From positions 1,798,001 to 1,862,000 of the forward strand of contig NZ_CP139965.1 of the NCBI RefSeq assembly GCF_034424375.1: a stretch of DNA of 64,000 bases. The letters are read 5' to 3'. Position numbers and translations under genes: made by a program. This DNA comes from Paraburkholderia kururiensis. Its GTDB lineage: Bacteria > Pseudomonadota > Gammaproteobacteria > Burkholderiales > Burkholderiaceae. Of the stretch, positions 14,794 through 23,839 are shown piece by piece (within the stretch, counting starts at the first letter, position 1; each line of letters begins with the position of its first letter). The notes beneath the pieces are model-generated. The model searched no databases and was not told the origin of the DNA. It worked only from the letters and a program-made list of their open reading frames with translations.

Positions 14794-15651
14794 ATGCACG
14801 CAACGACGGTCCACGCGGCACGACCTGTCCGGCAGCCGGGGCACGGCATCGCGCGCACCACGCGCCGCGCCGCGCTCGTGGCGACGCTCGCGCTCTGCGC
14901 CGCGTTGGCGGGCTGTCAGAAGGAGCTGTACAGCAATCTCACGGAACAGGACGTGAACGAGATGCTGGTGGCGCTGCTGGAGCAGGGCGTGGACGCCTCG
15001 AAGGCGACGCCCGACAACGGCAAGACCTGGGCGCTCGACGTGGACAGCAACCAGATCGTGCGCGCCGTGGAAGTGCTGCGCTCGCGCGGCCTGCCGCACA
15101 GCAAGTACGACGACCTGGGCAGTCTCTTCAAAAAGGACGGGCTCGTTTCCACGCCCACCGAAGAGCGCGTGCGCTTCATCTACGGGCTCTCGCAGGAGCT
15201 TTCGTCGACGCTGTCGAAGATCGACGGCGTGATCGTGGCGCGTGTGCAGATCGTGCTGCCGAACAACGATCCGCTCGCGCAGCAGATCAAGCCGTCTTCG
15301 GCGTCGGTGTTCATCAAGTACCGGCCCGATTCTGACGCGGGCGCGCTCATTCCGCAGATCAAGACGCTCGTCATGCACAGCGTGGAAGGGCTGACCTACG
15401 ACGCCGTGAGCGTGACGGCCGTGCCGGCCGACCCGGTCGAGCTTTCGAAGCTGCCGCAATCGCATTCGCCGCTGCCCATCATCGCGGGCGCCGTGCTCGT
15501 GCTGGTGTTGGGCGCCGCGGGCCTCTTCGTCTGGATGAAACGCGGCGTGCCGGGCAAGGCGGGCGGGGCGCGCGAGGGCGACGCGCTCGCCGCGAAGCTC
15601 AACGCGCTGCTCGCGCGGCTGCGGCGTGCCGGGCCGTCTTCCACGGCCTGA
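14794..15651 (+). CDS. hrcJ: T3SS inner-membrane ring lipoprotein SctJ
   Basis: The 285-residue protein has an N-terminal lipoprotein signal with lipobox ALAGC (cysteine near residue 42). The ring-building motif region follows, with 'ELYSNLTEQDVNEMLVAL' and 'GLPHSKYDDLGSLFKKDGL'. A C-terminal membrane helix (about 230-252, PLPIIAGAVLVLVLGAAGLF) and a short cytoplasmic tail end it. SctJ forms the inner ring concentric with SctD. The signal region is preceded by about 24 polar residues, so an internal start is possible, but the ATG two bases after hrpB2 is well placed. Confidence 0.95.
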   Translation: MHATTVHAARPVRQPGHGIARTTRRAALVATLALCAALAGCQKELYSNLTEQDVNEMLVALLEQGVDASKATPDNGKTWALDVDSNQIVRAVEVLRSRGLPHSKYDDLGSLFKKDGLVSTPTEERVRFIYGLSQELSSTLSKIDGVIVARVQIVLPNNDPLAQQIKPSSASVFIKYRPDSDAGALIPQIKTLVMHSVEGLTYDAVSVTAVPADPVELSKLPQSHSPLPIIAGAVLVLVLGAAGLFVWMKRGVPGKAGGAREGDALAAKLNALLARLRRAGPSSTA

Positions 15652-15741
15652 GGGCGCGGCGCACGGCACGATCGCCGCTAGCGGCACCATCGGAATCGCG
15701 CGGGTATCGCAGGTATTCGACGAGCACATATCGCACACGCC

Positions 15742-16539
15742 ATGGGTGCTTCTACAGATTTTCCTTTCGCACGGACTGCCGCCGCTTTCGCGGCGTGGGA
15801 ACGCAACGCGCGCACGGCGGTGCAATGGGCGCATCCGTCGTGGCTGGCGGGCGCGTTGGATGTGGCGCCGGGAGCGCTCGATACGTTCTACGCGGCGCTG
15901 GGCGATAGCGACGCACACAGCCAAAGCGCTTGCCGCAACGCCATCGATACCTGCTCGCGCGCCTTGCTGCGCGCGCTTCGCGTGCCGCCGCCCGCCTTCG
16001 ACACATGGTTCAGACCCGGCCCGCAGGTGCTCGACGCCTTGCCGGCCGCGCTCGGTCTGAACGTGCTGCGCATGCGCGCGCTGCTGTTTCGCCGTGCGGA
16101 CGTGCGGCGGCTCATCGACAAACGCAGCCGCATGCAGCTTGCGCAATGGGTGGGCGTGCCGCTCGATCGGCTGCTCGCGCAGCCGCCGGGCACCACGGCC
16201 ACGAACGCGCCCGACACTGCTCGGCTCGTCGCGCGCGGAGCGATGCCGGGCCTCGATGCACTCGACGCCGATACGCTCGCGCTGGAAGGCTACGCGTTGA
16301 TGGCCCGCGAGCACCATAACGGCGGCGCGACGCTTTCCGCGGGCCTTGCCGGCACTTCAGGCACTTCGTCAAGCCCAGCCGACGCTCCATGCCCGCTGCT
16401 GCGCCTGGCCTTGCCGCGCGACCTGCCGCCTGTGCCGTGGCTCGATGCTGCCGCGCGCGAGCCCGATCCGCTCGGCACGCCTCAACTGATCGCGCGCTTT
16501 CCCGAACTGCTTCCGGAGTGGGCATGGTTATCTGGCTGA
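15742..16539 (+). CDS. hrpB4: HrpB4-like T3SS protein (SctK class)
   Basis: The 265-residue protein is Ala/Leu/Arg-rich with several Trp residues and no signal or membrane segment. Its position between hrcJ and hrcL is that of hrpB4, the equivalent of SctK/OrgA accessory proteins that anchor the sorting platform to the inner ring. Sequence conservation in this family is low. The feature 'LGLNVLRMRALLFRRADVRR' in the middle and the C-terminal 'FPELLPEWAWLSG' resemble HrpB4 members. It overlaps the hrcL start by 16 bases, indicating coupling. Confidence 0.75.
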   Translation: MGASTDFPFARTAAAFAAWERNARTAVQWAHPSWLAGALDVAPGALDTFYAALGDSDAHSQSACRNAIDTCSRALLRALRVPPPAFDTWFRPGPQVLDALPAALGLNVLRMRALLFRRADVRRLIDKRSRMQLAQWVGVPLDRLLAQPPGTTATNAPDTARLVARGAMPGLDALDADTLALEGYALMAREHHNGGATLSAGLAGTSGTSSSPADAPCPLLRLALPRDLPPVPWLDAAAREPDPLGTPQLIARFPELLPEWAWLSG

Positions 16540-17375
16540 GATCCGACCGCGCGTTGCCCAACCCGGCCGACGTGCAGGGCGCCGTGCACATCGGCGTGCA
16601 CGGCGACGTCGTGCCGCGTGCCGCGTTCGGCGCGCTGATGTCGCTGGAAGAGGGCTACGCGCAGCTTGCAGCCGACCGCGAAGCGACGCTCGGGCAGGCG
16701 CGGGCCGAGGCCCAGGCCATCGTGGCCGCGGCGCAGCACGAGGCCGCCGCCATTCTCGCGGACGCGCGCGCTCAATACGACGAAGCGGCCGGGCGCGGCT
16801 ACCGCGACGGCGAAGCACGCGCGCTCGCCGAATGGATGGCGCGCCAGGCCGATGCGGGCGACGACCAGCGGCGCACGCAACTGAAGATGCGCGAGCGCCT
16901 CGCCGAAATCGTCACGCTCGCCGTCGAGCAGATCGTGCACGTGCAGCAGTCGGAGCAGTTGTTCGAGCGCGCGCTGGCCACCGTGGACCGCATCGTCGAA
17001 GGGGCCACGTATCTGCGCGTGGCCGTGAGCCCCGGCGACTACGACAAGGCCTGCGTCGCGTTCGAGCGGCTCTCCGCGCGCTGGCGCGAGCTGGGGCGGC
17101 CGTTCCCGCTTTCCGTGGTCGCGGACAAGCGGCTCGCGCCCGGCAGCTGCATCTGCGAATCGGACTTCGGCGCCGTGGACGCGAGCCTCGCCACGCAACT
17201 GCGCGCCATGCGCTCGGCGGTGTCGCGCGCGCTCAAGCATTCCGCGGCCGAGATCGACGGGCTGGCGTGGCAGCAGGCGTCCGGGGCGTCAGAAGAACAG
17301 GCGGGTGCGGACCTGGAAGAGGCCGTCTCGCCCGACTTCGACGCGCGTGCCGCGCATGACCCCGGCCCGCAATGA
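16524..17375 (+). CDS. hrcL: T3SS ATPase stator protein SctL (HrpB5)
   Basis: ATG 16524 gives 283 residues. The N-terminal part (about 45-130) is a long Ala/Glu/Gln-rich coiled coil. The C-terminal part has the FliH/SctL-like fold with 'VEQIVHVQQSEQLFERALAT' and 'GSCICESDFGAVDASLATQL'. SctL is the peripheral stalk that binds SctN to SctQ and restrains ATPase activity. The gene overlaps hrpB4 by 16 bases and hrcN by four (ATGA). The last 45 residues are acidic and variable. Confidence 0.92.
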   Translation: MVIWLRSDRALPNPADVQGAVHIGVHGDVVPRAAFGALMSLEEGYAQLAADREATLGQARAEAQAIVAAAQHEAAAILADARAQYDEAAGRGYRDGEARALAEWMARQADAGDDQRRTQLKMRERLAEIVTLAVEQIVHVQQSEQLFERALATVDRIVEGATYLRVAVSPGDYDKACVAFERLSARWRELGRPFPLSVVADKRLAPGSCICESDFGAVDASLATQLRAMRSAVSRALKHSAAEIDGLAWQQASGASEEQAGADLEEAVSPDFDARAAHDPGPQ

Positions 17376-18745
17376 GCACGCCGCACGACACCGCTTCCAC
17401 GCGCGCCGCGGTCTCGCGCCGGCTGCTCGACGTCGAGCGCCTGACCGACGCCATCGAGCAGGAGATTCTCGCCACGCGCAGCATCGCGCGCACGGGCAAG
17501 GTGCTCGAAGTGATCGGCACGCTCGTGAAGGTGGGCGGCCTCGACGTGTCGCTCGGCGAGCTGTGCGAGTTGCGCGCGCCGAACGGCGCGCTGCTGCAAT
17601 ACGCCGAGGTGATCGGCTTCACGCGCGACGTCGCGCTGCTCTCGCCGTTTTCGCGGCTCGCGGACGTGTCGCGTTCCACCCAGGTGGTGGGGCTCGGCCG
17701 GCCGCTCTCCGTGCCCGTGGGCACGGCGTTGCTGGGGCGCGTGATCGACAGCCTCGGGCGGCCCATCGACGGGCTCGGTCCTATCGACGCCACCGGAGAG
17801 CGTCCCATTTTCGCGGACCCGCCGGACCCCATGAGCCGCCGCCTGATCGAGGCGCCGCTTGCCACCGGCGTGCGCGTGGTGGACGCCATGATGACGCTCG
17901 CCGAAGGGCAGCGCATGGGCATCTTCGCGCCCGCGGGTGTGGGCAAGAGCACGCTGCTCGGAATGTTCGCGCGCGGCGCGCAGTGCGACGTCACGGTGAT
18001 CGCGCTGATCGGCGAGCGCGGCCGCGAAGTGCGCGAGTTCATCGAACTGATTCTGGGCGAGGAGGGCATGGCGCGCTCCGTCGTGGTGTGCGCGACCTCG
18101 GACCGCTCGTCCATCGAGCGCGCCAAGGCCGCCTATGTGGCCACCGCGATTGCCGAGCACTTTCGCGACGAAGGCTGCCGCGTGCTGCTGATGATGGATT
18201 CGCTCACGCGCTTTGCGCGCGCCCAGCGCGAGATCGGCCTCGCCGCGGGCGAGCCGCCTGCGCGACGCGGCTTTCCGCCTTCGATCTTCGCGGAGTTGCC
18301 ACGCCTGCTGGAGCGCGCGGGCATGGGCGCGCGCGGCTCGATTACGGCGCTCTACACGGTGCTGGCCGAAGACGAATCGGGCAGCGATCCCATTGCCGAA
18401 GAAGTGCGCGGCATTCTGGACGGCCACATGATTCTTTCGCGCGAAATCGCCGCGAAAAACCAGTATCCGGCCATCGACGTGCTGGGCAGCCTCTCGCGCG
18501 TCATGCCTCAGGTGGTGCCGCGCGAGTACATGGCGGCTTCGGCGCGGCTGCGCGAATTGATGGCGAAGCACCGCGAAGTGGAGATGCTGTTGCAGATCGG
18601 CGAATACCAGCCGGGCGGCAACCCCGTGGCGGACGAGGCCATCGGCAAGATCGACGCGATTCGCGCGTTCTTCTCGCAGGGCACCGACGAATTCGCTTCG
18701 CCCGACGAGACCGGCGCGCAGCTCTTCGCGCTGGCGAACGGCTGA
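17372..18745 (+). CDS. hrcN: T3SS ATPase SctN
   Basis: This 457-residue F1-beta-like ATPase carries Walker A APAGVGKS (Lys192), 'ALIGERGREVREF', Walker B 'LLMMDSLTRFARAQREIGLA' and the P-x-R region 'GEPPARRGFPPSIFAELPRL'. It hexamerises at the base of the export gate and releases chaperones from substrates, as the partner of SctL and of the HrpB7 stalk. Length and motif order are standard. It is translationally coupled to hrcL by an ATGA overlap. Confidence 0.98.
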   Translation: MSTPHDTASTRAAVSRRLLDVERLTDAIEQEILATRSIARTGKVLEVIGTLVKVGGLDVSLGELCELRAPNGALLQYAEVIGFTRDVALLSPFSRLADVSRSTQVVGLGRPLSVPVGTALLGRVIDSLGRPIDGLGPIDATGERPIFADPPDPMSRRLIEAPLATGVRVVDAMMTLAEGQRMGIFAPAGVGKSTLLGMFARGAQCDVTVIALIGERGREVREFIELILGEEGMARSVVVCATSDRSSIERAKAAYVATAIAEHFRDEGCRVLLMMDSLTRFARAQREIGLAAGEPPARRGFPPSIFAELPRLLERAGMGARGSITALYTVLAEDESGSDPIAEEVRGILDGHMILSREIAAKNQYPAIDVLGSLSRVMPQVVPREYMAASARLRELMAKHREVEMLLQIGEYQPGGNPVADEAIGKIDAIRAFFSQGTDEFASPDETGAQLFALANG

Positions 18746-18786
18746 CGCGTTGCGCCACGAGCAAGCTGAGGAACGAACCGGGCACC

Positions 18787-19311
18787 ATGACCACGCACCG
18801 ACGCCGCATCGCGGCCCTTACGCGCACCACCGAACGCCGCGAACGGCTGGAGCAGACGCTGCGCGCCGCGCTCGCGGCACGGCGCGAAGAAGCCGCGCAG
18901 CTGGCGGCCCAGCGTGACGGCAAGGCCGCCGAAGTGCAGCAGGCGCGCGACACGCTGGCGCAATGCCACGCACGCATTGGCGCGATGATGGGCGGCAGCG
19001 CCGCGTTTTCGCTGGCCGATCTCAACGCGGCCATGCGCTATGCCGAAGTGGTGACCGACCGCGTGCGCGTGCTCGAGGCGGACCTCGCCGCGCTCGTGGC
19101 GGCCTGCGAGGCGAAGCAGCAGGAGATCGTCACGGCGGTGCGGGCCATCGCGAACAACCGCGGCCGCATCGAACTCTGCAACGAGCGCATTGCAGCGATG
19201 CGCCGCCGCGACGAAGAAGCCGCGAGCGACGCCGCCGACGAGGAAGCCGAAGAAGCCGCGCTCGCACGTCTGGCCGCGGCGGCGCGTGCCGCACGCGCCA
19301 CGCCTGCCTGA
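18787..19311 (+). CDS. hrpB7: HrpB7-like coiled-coil T3SS protein (SctO/FliJ class)
   Basis: The 174-residue protein starts MTTHRRRIAALTRTTERRER and is almost entirely charged helix and coiled coil, ending in an Ala/Glu/Arg-rich tail. It follows hrcN after 41 bases and precedes hrcT, the position of HrpB7 in Xanthomonas. Proteins in this slot act as the central stalk (SctO/FliJ) between the ATPase hexamer and SctV. Sequence identity in the class is low, so position, length and coiled-coil nature carry the call. Confidence 0.82.
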   Translation: MTTHRRRIAALTRTTERRERLEQTLRAALAARREEAAQLAAQRDGKAAEVQQARDTLAQCHARIGAMMGGSAAFSLADLNAAMRYAEVVTDRVRVLEADLAALVAACEAKQQEIVTAVRAIANNRGRIELCNERIAAMRRRDEEAASDAADEEAEEAALARLAAAARAARATPA

Positions 19312-19345
19312 GCCCGCACGAACAAACAAGCCCAACCATCCGCGC

Positions 19346-20164
19346 ATGAACGACCTCTTCAACGCACTGCCGCAACTGGGCACCACCTTCGTCGGCTACA
19401 TGACGCTGCTCGGCATCTGCTCGGTGCGCCTCCTCGTCATCATGTCGATGTTTCCGCCCACGGCCGACGGCGTGCTGCAAGGCGTGGTGCGCAACGGCGT
19501 GGCGATGCTGCTCAGTTCGTTCGTAGCGTACGGTCAGCCGGCTTCGCTCATGACCACGCTTTCCGGCGTGCATCTGATCGAAATCGGCCTGCGCGAGGCC
19601 GTGATCGGACTCGTGCTCGGCTATGCGGCCTCCACGGTGTTCTGGGTGGCCGAAAGCGCGGGCACCTACGTGGACGACCTCACGGGCTACAACAACATGC
19701 AGGTCACCAACCCCTTGCGCGAGGAGCAGTCCACGCCCACGGGCGCGCTGCTCTCGCAGGTGGCCATCGTCGCGTTCTGGACGCTGGGCGGCATGACGTT
19801 CCTGCTGGGCGTGGTCTACGAGTCGTATCACTGGTGGCCGTTGACTTCGAATACGCCGGTGGCCGCGAACATCTTCGAAAGCTTCGTGCTGCGCCAGACC
19901 GATACGCTCATGCAGACCACCGCGAAGCTCGCCGCGCCCATGCTGTTCATCCTGCTCATGATCGACTTCGCGTTCGGCTTCGTGTCGAAGTCGGCGCAGA
20001 AGCTCGACCTCATGACCTTGAGCCAGCCCGTGAAGGGCGCCATGACCGTGCTGATGCTGGCCTTGCTGGTGGGCATCTTCGTCGACCAGGTGAAAGACCA
20101 GCTCGTGCTCACGAGCCTCGGCGAGCAGTTGCGCGCCATCGCGACGGCGCAGCAGCATCGTTGA
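19346..20164 (+). CDS. hrcT: T3SS export apparatus protein SctT
   Basis: ATG 19346 gives 272 residues with about six to seven membrane helices in the FliR/SctT pattern. Conserved stretches include 'SVRLLVIMSMFPPTADGVLQ', 'ESAGTYVDDLTGYNNMQVTN', 'PMLFILLMIDFAFGFVSKSA' and 'QKLDLMTLSQPVKGAMTVLM'. SctT completes the SctRST entry core whose other genes are on the opposite strand near 6 kb. The last structural gene before the regulator hrpB, it ends 163 bases from that start. Confidence 0.95.
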   Translation: MNDLFNALPQLGTTFVGYMTLLGICSVRLLVIMSMFPPTADGVLQGVVRNGVAMLLSSFVAYGQPASLMTTLSGVHLIEIGLREAVIGLVLGYAASTVFWVAESAGTYVDDLTGYNNMQVTNPLREEQSTPTGALLSQVAIVAFWTLGGMTFLLGVVYESYHWWPLTSNTPVAANIFESFVLRQTDTLMQTTAKLAAPMLFILLMIDFAFGFVSKSAQKLDLMTLSQPVKGAMTVLMLALLVGIFVDQVKDQLVLTSLGEQLRAIATAQQHR

Positions 20165-20245
20165 CGCGCACCGTTCGCGCCTGCGTCACCATCCGTCACG
20201 CATCGAACCTCAACAGTTCTCAAATCGCGCGCGCCAATAAGATTT

Positions 20246-20278
20246 GTTGAAGATGTCAACCAAGGGCTCCGATACATT
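20246..20278 (+). promoter_or_regulatory. Palindrome and possible promoter before hrpB
   Basis: GTTGA-AGATG-TCAAC (20246-20260) is a perfect 5+5 inverted repeat with a five-base centre, 68 bases before the hrpB ATG in an otherwise featureless 163-base gap. The centre length does not fit an FNR site. TTGAAG within it and TACATT at 20273-20278 could serve as -35 and -10 elements, though the 20-base spacer is long. A regulator-binding site for hrpB, for example for HrpG, is possible but unproven. Confidence 0.4.
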
Positions 20279-20327
20279 GGGCTCACATGGTCGCCTGTCA
20301 GGCTGGCCCTTCAACAAGGAGTGCACG

Positions 20328-21794
20328 ATGTTCCTGACACCCTATTTCCCGCTCGCCGCCGCGCTTACCGTGCGCCGTCTGCCCGCGGGCTTTCTCGACA
20401 AGGTGCTCGAAGGCAATCTCGGCGCGGCGGGCGCGCAAGCCAACCGCTGGGCCGAAGACGCGCATCAGGGCACCGACATGCCGTACCTGCTGCAACTGCA
20501 CGCGGACATGCAGATGACGCTCGGTATCGGCGACGAAGCCGAAGAGCAGTACCGCCGCGCGCAGAAGGTGATCCGCACGCCGCGCGAAGCCATTCGTGCC
20601 GCGTCGTGCCGCAACGCGGGCTGGCAGGCGCTGTTCCGGCACCGGCTCGCCACGGCGCTTTCATGCTTTGCGCGCGTGGTGGACGAGAGCGGCATCGACC
20701 CGCTGCAACGCATGGAGGCGCGGCTCGGCATCGTCTGCGCGCTGCACGAACTCGGGCAGTCGCGTGCCGCGGCCGAAGCGCTCGACGAACTCGCGGCCAT
20801 GGCCGCGTCGTCCGCGGGCGGCGCCGTGAACGGCGAGCCTTCGTACTGGCGCGACGTCATCACGACGCTGCGTTTCGATCTCGCCGTGCAGCGCGAACTG
20901 CGCTCCGCGGCGGCGCTCTCGGACCACGCGTACTGGCAATCGGGCATGACCGACGACCGCACGCCGGGCAGCGGCGAAGTGACGGAAGCCGCGGACCTGC
21001 ACGAAGTGGCGGCGCTGCGCGTGCGCGTGCCGCTGCTGCGCGAACGCATCGACTATCTGCGGCAACTGCGTGCGCTCACGCGCGGCAACCGCAATGCGAT
21101 GGACGCGCTCACCGCGCATCTGAACTGGGCCCAGCACACGGGTCTGCACGAATACCTGCGCACCACGCGGCTCGAAATCGTGCTGGCCGCGCTCGCGTCC
21201 GAGTCGCCGCAACTGGCCGAAACGATGCTGGAGCCGCTGCATCGCATCGACTATGCGGCCTCCACGGGGCACCGCCAGCTCGAATATCTCTACTGCGTGG
21301 CGAAGGTGCGGCAGACGCAGGGCCGCACGCGCGAATCGATGCAGTTCTACAGCCGCTACGCGCTGATCTGCGCGCAGTGCCTGCGCGACGACGCGGCGGC
21401 CATCGTGCCGTTCGCCAATCGCGCGCCGCGCCACGGCGCGCAACTCGACGACGTGGGTGCACGGTTGCCCGCGAAGTACCGGCGCGCGTACCGCTATCTG
21501 CAGGAGAACCTCGATCGCCGCGATCTCTCGGTGCGCGAGGTGGCCGCGGAGGTGGGCGTCACGGAACGCGCGCTGCAAAGCGCGTTCAAGAACTTCCTCG
21601 GGCTCTCGCCCACGGAACTGATTCGCCGTCAACGCATGGAACGCATTCGCGCCGAACTGCTGCGCGACTCGTTCACGAGCGATCGCAGCGTGCTTATCGC
21701 CGCGAACAAGTGGGGCGTGCAGAACCGCTCCACGCTCGTGAACGGCTACCGCAAGCAATTCCACGAAGCGCCTTCGGAAACGCTGGAACGCTAA
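20328..21794 (+). CDS. hrpB: AraC-family hrp activator HrpB
   Basis: The ATG at 20328 has AAGGAG seven bases upstream and gives 488 residues starting MFLTPYFPLAAALTVRRLPA, close in size to Ralstonia HrpB (about 477). The large N-terminal part is helical with TPR-like repeats. The C-terminal 100 residues form the AraC double helix-turn-helix, with 'SVREVAAEVGVTERALQSAF' and 'SPTELIRRQRMERIRAELL'. In Ralstonia HrpB binds hrpII boxes to switch on T3SS genes and effectors, and HrpG acts above it. The four boxes in this window are its expected targets. Equivalent to HrpX of Xanthomonas. Confidence 0.95.
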   Translation: MFLTPYFPLAAALTVRRLPAGFLDKVLEGNLGAAGAQANRWAEDAHQGTDMPYLLQLHADMQMTLGIGDEAEEQYRRAQKVIRTPREAIRAASCRNAGWQALFRHRLATALSCFARVVDESGIDPLQRMEARLGIVCALHELGQSRAAAEALDELAAMAASSAGGAVNGEPSYWRDVITTLRFDLAVQRELRSAAALSDHAYWQSGMTDDRTPGSGEVTEAADLHEVAALRVRVPLLRERIDYLRQLRALTRGNRNAMDALTAHLNWAQHTGLHEYLRTTRLEIVLAALASESPQLAETMLEPLHRIDYAASTGHRQLEYLYCVAKVRQTQGRTRESMQFYSRYALICAQCLRDDAAAIVPFANRAPRHGAQLDDVGARLPAKYRRAYRYLQENLDRRDLSVREVAAEVGVTERALQSAFKNFLGLSPTELIRRQRMERIRAELLRDSFTSDRSVLIAANKWGVQNRSTLVNGYRKQFHEAPSETLER

Positions 21795-21832
21795 ACGCCT
21801 TCGCATCGCGGGCGCCCCACGCCCGGCATGGC

Positions 21833-21881
21833 CCTCCACGCTGCGCGCCGCCGCTGGTCCCGGCGCGCGCGGCCGTGGAGG
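21833..21881 (+). other. Long hairpin between hrpB and hrcC
   Basis: CCTCCACG (21833-21840) pairs with CGTGGAGG (21874-21881), and inside it GCGCGCCG (21843-21850) pairs with CGGCGCGC (21861-21868). This makes a stable two-part stem 38 bases before the hrcC start. There is no T-run after it, so it is more likely an attenuator or mRNA-processing element than an intrinsic terminator. Confidence 0.5.
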
Positions 21882-21919
21882 TCGAGACGTCCCCTCTCCC
21901 AACGAACGACGTTGTCTCC

Positions 21920-23773
21920 ATGAATAGAAAAAAACTCGTCTGCGCCGTCTGGATAGCGGTGTTCGTCGCGACTGCGATGCCGGGGCTCACCGCCGATGCG
22001 GCGCCCATCCGGTGGCGCAATTCGGCGGTTCATATTTCGGTCGAAGGCAAGGATCTCAAGGACGTGCTGCGCGACTTCACCGCGGGGCAGGGCGTGCCGG
22101 CCACCATCTCCGGCGACGTGCACGGCACGGTGACGGGGCAGTTCGACATGTCGCCGCAGCGCTTTCTGGATACGCTCGCGTCCACCTTCGGCTTCGTCTG
22201 GTTCTACGACGGCAATGTGCTGTCCATCAGCGACGCCAACAGCGTGACGCGCCAGGTCATCAAGCTCGACCACGCGCGCGTGTCGGACCTGAAGGCGTCG
22301 CTCGACCAGCTGCACATTTCCAACCCGCGCTTTCCGATCATGTTCGACGCGGAGCAGGGCACGGCGCTCGTGAGCGGGCCGCCCGCGTACGTGCAGATGG
22401 TGGCCGACGTGGCACGGCGGCTCGACGACAACGCGGAGCAGCGTATCGGGTCGATGGTGCGCGTGTTCCCGCTGCACCACGCGTGGGCCGCGGACCACAA
22501 GGTGCAGATCGACGGCAATACGGTGAACGTGCCGGGCGTGGCGAATGTGCTCGCGAAGATGTACCACCCGCAGGGCAACGGCGGCCCGGATGGTAGCGAT
22601 GCGGGCGGCCAGCGCAACGCCGTGCAGCCCACCATGCAGCGCTTGCAGCCCATGCAGGACGTGACGGGCAGCACCTCGGGCGGCGGCTACGAAGGCGGCG
22701 GCAATCCGCCGTTGCCGCCGGGCATGGCGGGCGCGGGCACGCCCACGGCGCTGGGCGGGCTCATCGCGGGCATGGGCGGCGGCGGCAATGGCGGCGGGGG
22801 CGGCGGCGCGCCGCTGCCGGGCTATGGCGGCGCCGGCGGCGCATATGGCGGATACGGTGCCAACGCCTCGCAGAGCGGCTATGGCGCCACACCCATGGGC
22901 GGCACGGACAACCTGCCCGTCATCGTCGCGGACCCGCGCACGAACTCCGTGCTCGTGCGCGATCTGCCGCAACGCCTGCCGCTCTACCAGACGCTCATCG
23001 ACCAGCTCGACGTGAAGCCCAGGCTCGTGGAGATCGAGGCGCACATCATCGAGATCGACGAAGACGCGTTGAAGCAGATCGGCGTGGACTGGCGCGCGCA
23101 CAACAGCCACATCGACCTGCAAACGGGCAACGGCATCACGCAGCAGAACGGCTACAACGGCAACATCAACCCGACCTTCGATACGCGCACGCTCTCGGAC
23201 GGCACCACCGTCATCGACACGTCGCCCGTGGGCGGGTCGCTCACGGCCGTGATCGGCAACGCGGGCCGCTACCTGCTGGCGCGCGTGAACGCATTGCAGA
23301 ACAACAACCTCGCGCGGATCGACGCAAGCCCGAAGGTGGCGACGCTCGACAACGTGGAGGCCGTGATGGACCACAAGACGCGCTTTTTCGTGCGCGTGTC
23401 GGGCTATACGTCGGCGGATCTCTACCAGGTTTCGACCGGCGTGTCGCTGCGCGTGCTGCCGCTCGTGGTGGACGAGGACGGCAAGGAGCGCATCAAGCTC
23501 AACGTGCACATCGAAGACGGCACGCTCACGGGCCAGCAGGTGGACAACATTCCGATCATCACGACGAGCACGATCAACACCGAATCGTTCGTGGGCGAGG
23601 GCGAGAGTCTGCTGATCGCGGGCTATCGCGTGGACAGCACGACGAACGGCGAATCGGGCGTGCCGGGGCTCTCGAAAATTCCGCTCATCGGCGCGCTGTT
23701 CCGCTATCGCAGCAACGAGCACAGCCACATGGAACGGCTCTTTCTGCTGTCGCCGCGCATCATCGAGTTCTGA
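21920..23773 (+). CDS. hrcC: T3SS outer-membrane secretin SctC
   Basis: The 617-residue protein has a signal peptide (about 1-27, ending LTADA). N0/N1-type domains (about 30-215) include 'VHISVEGKDLKDVLRDFTAG'. A Gly-rich insert spans about 217-328. Then come a further N domain and the secretin beta-barrel domain with the diagnostic 'VPGLSKIPLIGALFR' and 'LFLLSPRIIEF'. It forms the outer-membrane ring through which the pilus passes. No lipobox is present, so a pilotin may be needed. It follows hrpB after 125 bases containing a hairpin. The ATG has a poor ribosome binding site. Confidence 0.95.
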   Translation: MNRKKLVCAVWIAVFVATAMPGLTADAAPIRWRNSAVHISVEGKDLKDVLRDFTAGQGVPATISGDVHGTVTGQFDMSPQRFLDTLASTFGFVWFYDGNVLSISDANSVTRQVIKLDHARVSDLKASLDQLHISNPRFPIMFDAEQGTALVSGPPAYVQMVADVARRLDDNAEQRIGSMVRVFPLHHAWAADHKVQIDGNTVNVPGVANVLAKMYHPQGNGGPDGSDAGGQRNAVQPTMQRLQPMQDVTGSTSGGGYEGGGNPPLPPGMAGAGTPTALGGLIAGMGGGGNGGGGGGAPLPGYGGAGGAYGGYGANASQSGYGATPMGGTDNLPVIVADPRTNSVLVRDLPQRLPLYQTLIDQLDVKPRLVEIEAHIIEIDEDALKQIGVDWRAHNSHIDLQTGNGITQQNGYNGNINPTFDTRTLSDGTTVIDTSPVGGSLTAVIGNAGRYLLARVNALQNNNLARIDASPKVATLDNVEAVMDHKTRFFVRVSGYTSADLYQVSTGVSLRVLPLVVDEDGKERIKLNVHIEDGTLTGQQVDNIPIITTSTINTESFVGEGESLLIAGYRVDSTTNGESGVPGLSKIPLIGALFRYRSNEHSHMERLFLLSPRIIEF

Positions 23774-23792
23774 CGCGTGGTGAAGAAACGGC

Positions 23793-23814
23793 AAGCGGGC
23801 GGCTGCGCCCGCTT
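23793..23814. terminator. Terminator hairpin between convergent hrcC and hrpG
   Basis: Nine-base perfect arms AAGCGGGCG (23793-23801) and CGCCCGCTT (23806-23814) with a four-base loop lie midway in the 66-base gap between the two convergent stops. On the plus strand GTCTTTCC follows, a short T-rich stretch. It probably ends both transcripts. Confidence 0.75.
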
Positions 23815-23839
23815 GTCTTTCCGTTGATGCTTCGGCGAC

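Noticed and set aside
20321..21919. In-frame extension of hrcC by more than 500 codons upstream
   Set aside because: It would run through hrpB in another frame; the hrcC signal peptide begins at the ATG at 21920.
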